NCBI GenBank assembly: GCA_021822995.1
Contig: JAKAPN010000100.1
Span: 1 to 5,026, forward strand
Direction of reading: 5' to 3'
Length of the DNA stretch: 5,026 bases
Source of the DNA: an archaeon
Lineage (GTDB): Archaea > Thermoproteota > Nitrososphaeria > Nitrososphaerales > Gagatemarchaeaceae
Part shown: positions 1-4,077 of the stretch, piece after piece
Layout of the letters: each line of letters starts with the position of its first letter
Position numbering within the stretch: the first letter of the stretch is position 1
Position numbers and translations under genes: made by a program
The notes under the pieces: model-generated
What the model was told of the DNA's origin: nothing
Databases searched by the model: none
Seen by the model: only the letters and a program-made list of their open reading frames with translations

Positions 1-477
1 GAGCTCCGGCACCATTGGGAGGTGGAAAGTCACCCTGTCCCCGGTGTTGAGTCCTGCGAACTCCTTCAGCACCAGTGCGAACTCATTGACCCTCCGGTAA
101 AGCTCCTGGTAGGTTATCGTCTGTTGCGCTTCCTCTTCCGGCTCGGGAACCCAGATCAGGGCGGCTTTGTTCCCGTACTTCGCAAGGTGCCTGTCTACGC
201 AGTTGTACGACGCGTTGATTTTACCGCCGACGAACCACTTCCAGAAAGGCGGTTTGTTGCTGTCCAGGACGGTATGCCACTTGCTGTCCCAGCTCAGCAG
301 GTTCGCGTACTCCTCAAAGCATTTCGGGAAGTTCTTCTCTGAAAACCGCTCGAAGACGCCCGGGTCCTTTACGTTCGCCTGTTCCTTGAAACTGTCAGGC
401 GGTTGTATGAGCGGCTCCTCTTTCCAGTGAACAGCAATCTGTGCTTCAGAAATATCGGCCTGACTCTCGGCCGTCAA
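1..477 (-). CDS. acsA: Acetyl-CoA synthetase (AMP-forming), N-terminal part, cut by window edge
   Basis: Members of this family activate acetate with ATP to acetyl-AMP and transfer it to CoA in the cytoplasm. Only the first 159 codons lie in the window; the gene runs off the left edge. The translation opens MTAESQADISEAQ and then reads like the ACS N-terminal domain: a region with FEEYANLLSWDSKW (about residues 49-62), then WKWFVGGKINASYNCVDRHL (about 73-92), the well-known ACS signature block, then KAALIW, ITYQEL and the start of the adenylate-forming core (GDRVTFHLPMVPEL). The catalytic P-loop and A10 lysine would lie outside the window. The start is TTG at 475-477: an in-frame TGA sits two codons upstream, and no ATG or GTG occurs before the conserved block. 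A TATA-like element lies about 32 nt upstream, so the mRNA would be almost leaderless. The gene is divergent from the VOC cassette. A propionyl-CoA or related acyl-CoA synthetase cannot be excluded from the N-terminus alone. Confidence 0.93.
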   Translation of the reverse strand, partial: MTAESQADISEAQIAVHWKEEPLIQPPDSFKEQANVKDPGVFERFSEKNFPKCFEEYANLLSWDSKWHTVLDSNKPPFWKWFVGGKINASYNCVDRHLAKYGNKAALIWVPEPEEEAQQTITYQELYRRVNEFALVLKEFAGLNTGDRVTFHLPMVPEL

Positions 478-503
478 TCTTCAGGGCAAAAACTGCGAAT
501 TCG

Positions 504-513
504 ATTATTTAAG
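504..513 (-). promoter_or_regulatory. TATA-like promoter element for the acetyl-CoA synthetase gene
   Basis: On the minus strand this reads CTTAAATAAT, close to an archaeal TATA box. Its centre is about 32 nt upstream of the proposed TTG start at 477. With the usual 25-27 nt from TATA centre to transcription start, the mRNA would begin only a few nucleotides before the start codon, which fits the absence of a Shine-Dalgarno sequence. This is inferred from spacing and composition only. Confidence 0.5.
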
Positions 514-571
514 ATTGGCTGATGCCGTCAGCACGGGAGCACCAGCAGAACGAACCACCAGCGCCGACACC

Positions 572-591
572 ATATAACACCGACATTATAT
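572..591. promoter_or_regulatory. Perfect inverted repeat, candidate operator of the VOC-ArsR-SRPBCC cassette
   Basis: ATATAA (572-577) is mirrored by TTATAT (586-591) across an 8-nt spacer, a perfect 6-bp dyad of 20 bp in total. It overlaps the TATA element of the plus-strand cassette. The cassette encodes an ArsR-type winged-helix repressor, and that family binds as a dimer to short dyads overlapping promoters, so self-repression is a reasonable inference. The arms are A/T only, and a dyad of this length can arise from two TATA-like elements, so the assignment is tentative. The same stretch also contains an imperfect 16-bp direct repeat (564-578 and 580-594, 12 of 15 positions equal). Confidence 0.35.
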
Positions 592-592
592 A
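586..592 (+). promoter_or_regulatory. TATA box for the VOC-ArsR-SRPBCC cassette
   Basis: TTATATA here is a good match to the archaeal TATA consensus. A transcription start about 26 nt downstream would fall near 614-616, making the ATG at 616 or 622 leaderless or nearly so and placing the upstream ATG at 604 outside the message. A second TATA-like stretch, ATATAA at 572-577, would start transcription near 600 and could serve the ATG at 604. Which of the two is used cannot be decided from sequence. Confidence 0.5.
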
Positions 593-621
593 CCCATCTT
601 GATATGCAGAAGGCCATGACC

Positions 622-1020
622 ATGCGAATAACGCAGATCACTATCGTGGTGAAGGACCAGGCGGCCTCGCTGGAGTTCTTTACTTCGAAGGTGGGGTTCG
701 AGAAGAAGACTGACGTTACCCCGCCGGGCAGCTACAGGTGGGTCACGGTCGGCCCGAAAGGTCAGGACCTGGAGCTCGCATTGTGGCAGTCAGGCTCCCC
801 CGACCCCAACGGGTGGTCCAAGGACTGGAAGCCGGGTGGCCCTCCGATGGTGTTGTGGGTTGACGACTGCCGTAAGGCGTTCGCCGAAATGAAAGCGAAG
901 GGCGTTCGCTTCGTCCAAGAGCCCTATGAGGTGCCTTGGGGGACCTCTGCGACTTTCGCCGACCCCGACGGCAACATGTTCTCGCTGCACCAGCCTCCGT
1001 CGAACACGGGTCGGTCCTGA
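622..1020 (+). CDS. VOC superfamily protein (glyoxalase/bleomycin-resistance fold)
   Basis: This 132-residue protein has the two beta-alpha-beta-beta-beta modules of the VOC fold. The first module covers about residues 2-56 (RITQITIVVKDQAASLEFF, then DLELALW) and the second about 76-124, ending in the family hallmark FADPDGN (112-118). True glyoxalase I coordinates its metal with a His/Gln and Glu in each module. Here Gln5 and Glu51 could serve in the first module, but the second shows Val/Leu and FSLHQ where a ligand Glu is expected, so glyoxalase I activity is doubtful. It may bind a ligand or antibiotic, or be a different VOC enzyme. The start ATG at 622 puts the first strand right at the N-terminus, as in relatives, and a weak GAAGG lies at 609-613; in-frame ATGs at 604 and 616 are alternatives. 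It is the first gene of a cassette with an ArsR repressor 29 nt downstream and an SRPBCC gene behind it. The substrate is unknown. Confidence 0.88.
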   Translation: MRITQITIVVKDQAASLEFFTSKVGFEKKTDVTPPGSYRWVTVGPKGQDLELALWQSGSPDPNGWSKDWKPGGPPMVLWVDDCRKAFAEMKAKGVRFVQEPYEVPWGTSATFADPDGNMFSLHQPPSNTGRS

Positions 1021-1049
1021 ACTCCTTGCCCCGCGCCCGAAATTGGGAG

Positions 1050-1373
1050 ATGAACACCGTCTTCGCGGCCCTGTCGAACCCTGAGCGACGGATGATGCTC
1101 GACATGCTCCGGGAAGGAGGCCGTCCTGCGGGTGACCTGGTCGCGGCCTTTCCAGATCTTCCGCAGCCGGCAGTGTCTAGGCACCTGCGCATCCTTCGAG
1201 AGGCGGGTCTGGTGACAGTCGTCCCCCGAGCGCAGCAGCGGGTGTATTCCCTTGCCCCTGCTGGACTCCACGGAGTCGAAGCTTGGGTCTCGACATACAG
1301 AGACTTCTGGTCGGGGAAGCTTGGTTCGCTCTCTGAGCACCTCGGAAAGCCTAGGTCAAGGCGCCAAAATTGA
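1050..1373 (+). CDS. ArsR-type winged-helix transcriptional repressor
   Basis: This 107-residue DNA-binding protein has the usual length and layout of the ArsR/SmtB fold. The first helix carries FAALSNPERRMMLDML (residues 5-20), the helix-turn-helix spans about 26-54 with recognition helix PAVSRHLRILREAGLV (40-55), and the wing follows (TVVPRAQQRVYSL). The C-terminal helix (WVSTYRDFWSGKLGSLSEHL) is typical of the subgroup encoded next to SRPBCC proteins. There are no cysteines, so the ELCVCDL-type metal site is absent and a metal-independent signal is likely. ATG 1050 starts at the conserved first helix; an in-frame TTG at 1026 would add eight residues. It lies 29 nt behind the VOC gene, and its TGA stop overlaps a TTG that probably starts the SRPBCC frame (TTGA at 1370-1373), indicating translational coupling. 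It probably controls its own cassette, perhaps through the inverted repeat at 572-591. Confidence 0.9.
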   Translation: MNTVFAALSNPERRMMLDMLREGGRPAGDLVAAFPDLPQPAVSRHLRILREAGLVTVVPRAQQRVYSLAPAGLHGVEAWVSTYRDFWSGKLGSLSEHLGKPRSRRQN

Positions 1374-1900
1374 CGAAGCACCACGACGAATTCGGCCCTG
1401 CCGGGGCAGTGCGGTCCAGGGGAACCTCGCCACCCTTGTCTTCAGGAGGAGGTTCCCCCATCCGCCGGAGGTCGTGAGGCGGGCGATTACCGACCCCGCC
1501 GAGCTGTCTTCTTGGTACATGACAAAAGCCATCATCGACGGCCGACCTGGAGGGTCGATCGATCTTGAGGCGGGGCCGTCCAGGTTGCACGTGACCGGGC
1601 GCATACTCACCTGGGACCCACACAGCGTGTTCGAGCATGAGTGGAAGTTGCCCCCCTGGCGGAACTCCCTTCAGGTGAAGACGCAGTGATCAGATGGGAG
1701 CTCCGTAGCGACGGGGATGGACGGTGCTGCACCTGGAACACAGGGCGTTGCACCGCACGACCGCGCTGGGCTTCGCTCCCGGGACGCATGCATTCCTCGA
1801 CAGGCTGGAGGCCCAGCTGGATGGCAGTCCGCCCCCTGGCTGGCAACAACGGTATACCGAAGTCGTTCCCCAGTACCCTCGTTCCTGGGTCTCCGATTGA
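1370..1900 (+). pseudogene. SRPBCC (AHSA1/CalC-like) protein gene with three -1 frameshifts
   Basis: SRPBCC proteins of the AHSA1 type have a deep hydrophobic ligand pocket and are often encoded with ArsR repressors. Reading starts at TTG 1370, overlapping the ArsR stop, with LTKHHDEFGPAGAVR, then shifts frame near 1414. The second segment (1414-1647) carries the family hallmark ATLVFRRRFPHPPEVV and then ITDPAELSSWY, ending at HEWK. The third (1647-1720) continues VAPLAELPSGEDAVIRWEL. The fourth (1721-1900) gives TVLHLEHRAL, LGFAPGTHAFLDRLEAQL and WQQRYTEVVPQYPRSW before TGA at 1898. Each junction is repaired by one extra G (after 1414, 1647 and 1720), giving 177 residues, a normal family length. 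The segments therefore form one gene in three frames. Tryptophan in the usual VWRA motif is replaced by arginine. Either the gene is recently inactivated or the bases were lost in sequencing; codon sense is otherwise well kept. The shorter ORFs open through here should not be called as separate genes. Confidence 0.85.
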
Positions 1901-1918
1901 GGCTGGCACGCGATTGAG

Positions 1919-2022
1919 TGGTGCGGGGGATGGGATTTGGACCCACGAACCCCTAAGGGATGGGATCTCCCAGGAGCTGCCGCTTAAGTCCCACGCTGTT
2001 GACCAGGCTTAGCTACCCCCGC
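1919..2022 (-). tRNA. tRNA-Leu (anticodon UAA) with a 16-nt intron and encoded CCA
   Basis: The minus strand folds as a complete class II tRNA. The acceptor stem GCGGGGG (2016-2022) pairs with CCCCCGC (1923-1929); A73 is at 1922 and CCA is encoded at 1919-1921. The D-arm stem is GCT/AGC with GG in the loop. Anticodon stem TGGGA/TCCCA becomes a 7-nt loop, CTTAAGA, only after removing 16 nt (1967-1982). The anticodon TAA is at 1984-1986 and reads UUA codons. The 14-nt variable arm (TCCC TTA GGGG TTC) is typical of leucine tRNAs, and without the intron the tRNA body is exactly 85 nt. The T-stem is GTGGG/CCCAT with loop TCCAAAT, so position 55 is C rather than the near-universal U. The gene lies 40 nt downstream of polX on the same strand but has its own TATA box. 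Confidence 0.95.
1967..1982 (-). other. tRNA intron, canonical position 37/38
   Basis: Sixteen nucleotides interrupt the anticodon loop between G37 (1983) and A38 (1966). The edges are ambiguous by one base because a G occurs at both ends. Removing it restores a perfect five-pair anticodon stem and a seven-base loop. Archaeal introns at this position are cut by the splicing endonuclease at a bulge-helix-bulge. I could find only a three-pair mini helix inside the intron (CAG/CTG around a CTC loop) and no classic four-pair central helix, so a relaxed motif must be assumed. Confidence 0.88.
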
Positions 2023-2044
2023 GACGCCTGCGACGCGGCTTTCC

Positions 2045-2052
2045 ATTATTAA
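2045..2052 (-). promoter_or_regulatory. TATA-like promoter element for tRNA-Leu
   Basis: The minus strand reads TTAATAAT, centred about 27 nt upstream of the mature tRNA 5' end at 2022. This is the expected archaeal spacing and suggests transcription starts at or within a few bases of the mature 5' end. It lies in the 40-nt gap between the polX stop and the tRNA, so the tRNA need not depend on polX transcription. Confidence 0.6.
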
Positions 2053-2062
2053 CGTTGGACAG

Positions 2063-3751
2063 TCAGCCGATAAGCTTCAAGAGCGCCTTCAGGCCCAATG
2101 TGTTCGCAACGTCCTGCTTCTTCAGCCACGCCCTCCTTGCCACGGTGACACCATAGCTGATGTTGTCCAAGTCTCCCACCGTGTGAGCATCCGAGTCAAC
2201 CACTATCTTCACCCCCTCCTCGGCCGCCCTCTTCGCCCAAGTCTCGTCCAGGTCAAGCCTGTTAGGCTGTCCGTCAGTCTCGAGCATCTTCCCGCTCTCT
2301 TTAGCCGCCGTTATCACCCTGGCCAGGTCGATAGGGTTCCCCTCTCTCCTTCCGATGAGCCTGTTCGTCGGGTGGCACAGGAAATCGACTGAAGGAGCCG
2401 AGACCGCCTTCAGAACCCTCCGGGTGAGTGTCTCCGGGTCCTGCCGGAAGTTCTGATGCAGCGAGGCACCCACGATGTCGAACTCGTCCAGGAACTTCCC
2501 GTCGAAGTCGAGCGACCCATCGTTCTTGATCTCCACTTCCACCCCCCTGAGTATCCTGAACGGCGCGAGGCGATCGTTCAGTTTCTCGATCTCCTTCCAC
2601 TGCCTTCGAAATCTCTCCTCGGTCAGCCCGTTAGCCACCCTGACTGACTGCGAATGGTCCGTGACCGCGATGTATTCGTAACCCCTTTCCATGGCCGCCC
2701 TGGCCATCTCTTCGAGCTCGGCCGCGCCGTCGCTCCACGTGGTGTGCATCTGAAGGTCCCCCCTGACGTCGTCGAGTTCGACAAGATGCGGGAGCTTCCC
2801 GCTCAACGCCGCTTCCACCTCCCCGTTGTTCTCTCGAAGTTCAGGAGGCACATACTGCAGTCCTAGCTTGTCATAGACCCCATCTTCGGTCTCCCCCGAA
2901 ACGCGATTCCCTCCCGCTTCGAAGAGCCCGTATTCGTTCAGCTTCCACCCCCTTCCTAGGGCGAGGTTTCGCAGCGTGATGTTGTGTTCCTTCGAGCCTG
3001 TGAAATAGACGAGCGCGGCACCATATTCCTCCCTCGTGAACAGCCTGACGTCCACCTGCACCCCATCTTCAAGCTTGACGCTGTATCTCCTCGGCCCTCC
3101 TTCTAGGACCTGGGCAACCCCTGGGCACCCTCGCGTGGCGTCCAATACCCTTGGATCAGTGGAGAGGATGTCCAGGTCGCCCACCGTAGACTTGCCCCTT
3201 CGGAGGCTCCCCGCCATGCCGATCTCGATTCCTAACGCTCCGAAGTATGACTTCATCTTCTGGAACACCCCCTCCGCCTCGGGCAGGAGAAGCCTCCTCT
3301 CGAAGCTCTGAAGCTTCTCGATCCCGATGCGGAAACCCTCCCTCACGGTCGGACCGAACTCCGAGTCAAGCTTCCCGCTTCCGAGTGCCGCGTTCAGCTG
3401 CTCCACGCTAGTAATCCCCAGGTCGTGCGCGAGGTGAAATGCGGTCCTGGGGCCGATGCCCGGCACCTTCATGAGAAGTGAAACTCCTGCGGGGGTCCTC
3501 CCCCTCAGTGTTTCAAGAACTCCGAGCTTGCCCGTCCCAAGATACTCGTCTATCTTCTTCGCTATACCTTCCCCGACGTACTTGATTTCCTCTAGCCTCT
3601 TGTCCTTCCAGACCAGTTCAACGTCTTCACCCAGGTTCCTGATGCTGGTTGCCGCCCTGTGGTAGGCGATGACCTTGAACCGGTCTTCTCCGTTCGCTTC
3701 CACGAGCTCCCCCAGGTCGTCGAGGACCTTCGCGACCTCCAGATTCCTCAT
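2063..3751 (-). CDS. polX: Family X DNA polymerase with C-terminal PHP nuclease domain (PolX)
   Basis: PolX enzymes fill short gaps in base-excision repair, and their PHP domain gives 3'-5' exonuclease and AP-endonuclease activity in bacterial members. The 562 residues show the full architecture. Helix-hairpin-helix elements lie at about 60-67 (GEGIAKKI) and 96-104 (VPGIGPRTA). The nucleotidyltransferase motif GSLRRGKSTVGDLDIL (181-196) has catalytic Asp192 and Asp194, with the third Asp at 234 (VDVRLF). YFTGS lies at 249-253, for nucleotide binding. The PHP domain begins at about 331 and has DLQMHTTWSDG (His336, Asp341), TDH (His366), GVEVE (Glu405), SLH (His432), CHPT (His460) and VDSDAH (Asp519, Asp521, His523). 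Gln replaces the first His of the usual PHP HxH, as in known PolX proteins such as that of Thermus. ATG 3751 was chosen because relatives begin near MRNLEVAKVL and it lies 28 nt from the TATA element; ATG 3760 would add three residues but sits too close to it. Both active sites look intact. Confidence 0.96.
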   Translation of the reverse strand: MRNLEVAKVLDDLGELVEANGEDRFKVIAYHRAATSIRNLGEDVELVWKDKRLEEIKYVGEGIAKKIDEYLGTGKLGVLETLRGRTPAGVSLLMKVPGIGPRTAFHLAHDLGITSVEQLNAALGSGKLDSEFGPTVREGFRIGIEKLQSFERRLLLPEAEGVFQKMKSYFGALGIEIGMAGSLRRGKSTVGDLDILSTDPRVLDATRGCPGVAQVLEGGPRRYSVKLEDGVQVDVRLFTREEYGAALVYFTGSKEHNITLRNLALGRGWKLNEYGLFEAGGNRVSGETEDGVYDKLGLQYVPPELRENNGEVEAALSGKLPHLVELDDVRGDLQMHTTWSDGAAELEEMARAAMERGYEYIAVTDHSQSVRVANGLTEERFRRQWKEIEKLNDRLAPFRILRGVEVEIKNDGSLDFDGKFLDEFDIVGASLHQNFRQDPETLTRRVLKAVSAPSVDFLCHPTNRLIGRREGNPIDLARVITAAKESGKMLETDGQPNRLDLDETWAKRAAEEGVKIVVDSDAHTVGDLDNISYGVTVARRAWLKKQDVANTLGLKALLKLIG

Positions 3752-3774
3752 TCCGTTCATTTAGAGGCCAAGAG

Positions 3775-3783
3775 TTTTTAAAA
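3775..3783. promoter_or_regulatory. Shared symmetric TATA element between polX and the RAM-domain gene
   Basis: The only A/T-rich stretch in this intergenic region is TTTTTAAAA, nearly the same on both strands. Its centre, about 3779, lies 28 nt from the polX ATG at 3751 on one side and 29 nt from the TTG at 3808 on the other, both right for leaderless archaeal transcripts. Purine-rich CCAAGAG just left of it could act as the BRE for the plus-strand gene; the minus-strand flank is less BRE-like. One element probably directs both transcripts. Confidence 0.55.
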
Positions 3784-3807
3784 GCAGTCCGATAGGCGCC
3801 CCTTCCG

Positions 3808-4077
3808 TTGCCAGTCTATCAGAAGGCCTTCGTGCTAGTCAAAGTGGCTTCTGGCCACGTAGAAGACGTGGTTGACGCCCTCATGAAGGTTCCTGAGGTC
3901 ACCGAGGCCCACATCGTCCCTGGGGACTGGGACATTATCGCTGTAATCAGCGCCCAGAAAGAGGTCATCGTTCCAAGCGACGAGAAGGTCTACAGGCTCG
4001 TGCTCGACAAGATAGAGAAGATCAAGCACGTACAGGACACCAATACCATGGTGTCTCAGTTCGCGAAGACGAAGTAG
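3808..4077 (+). CDS. Stand-alone Lrp/AsnC-type effector-binding (RAM) domain protein
   Basis: The 89-residue protein consists of only the RAM (regulation of amino-acid metabolism) domain found at the C-terminus of Lrp/AsnC regulators. Its order is beta strand (KAFVLVKVASG, 6-16), helix (VEDVVDALMKVPEV, 18-31), paired strands AHIVPGDWDIIAVISA (34-49), helix (DEKVYRLVLDKIEKI, 58-72) and a final strand with VQDTNTMVS (75-83). The GDWDIIA turn is the family signature and helps form the effector pocket between subunits. There is no helix-turn-helix and no room for one, so it is not a DNA-binding regulator by itself. Such proteins are common in archaea and may bind amino acids or pair with full Lrp proteins. 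The start is TTG 3808, 29 nt from the shared TATA element, implying a leaderless message; no ATG is available before the first strand. Its TAG stop directly abuts the stop of the convergent peptidase gene. Confidence 0.9.
   Translation: MPVYQKAFVLVKVASGHVEDVVDALMKVPEVTEAHIVPGDWDIIAVISAQKEVIVPSDEKVYRLVLDKIEKIKHVQDTNTMVSQFAKTK

Noticed and set aside
22..430. Two plus-strand ORFs (22-342 and 167-430)
   Set aside because: They lie over the minus-strand acetyl-CoA synthetase frame, which has clear family motifs, and their translations look like nothing known.
1252..1370. N-terminal part of the 145-codon plus-strand ORF that starts at 1252
   Set aside because: It overlaps the ArsR gene out of frame and looks like nothing known; the SRPBCC homology begins only after about 1414.
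743..1384. Long minus-strand ORF (213 codons) opposite the VOC and ArsR genes, plus smaller ones at 790-990 and 924-1340
   Set aside because: The translations are Arg/Pro/Ser-rich without domain features and lie opposite two well-recognised genes; GC-rich shadow frames.
1641..2012. Plus-strand ORF of 123 codons running from the SRPBCC region through the tRNA
   Set aside because: Only its first part (to about 1720) matches SRPBCC; the rest is the wrong frame and then reads the tRNA antisense. It is one segment of the frameshifted gene.
2021..2036. GCGACGC repeated at 2021-2027 and 2030-2036 beside the tRNA 5' end
   Set aside because: Seven GC-rich bases with a 9-bp period can arise by chance, and the first copy overlaps the acceptor stem; no role can be supported.
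2301..2600. Minus-strand ORF of 99 codons inside polX
   Set aside because: Out-of-frame shadow within a gene that has intact catalytic motifs across this whole stretch.
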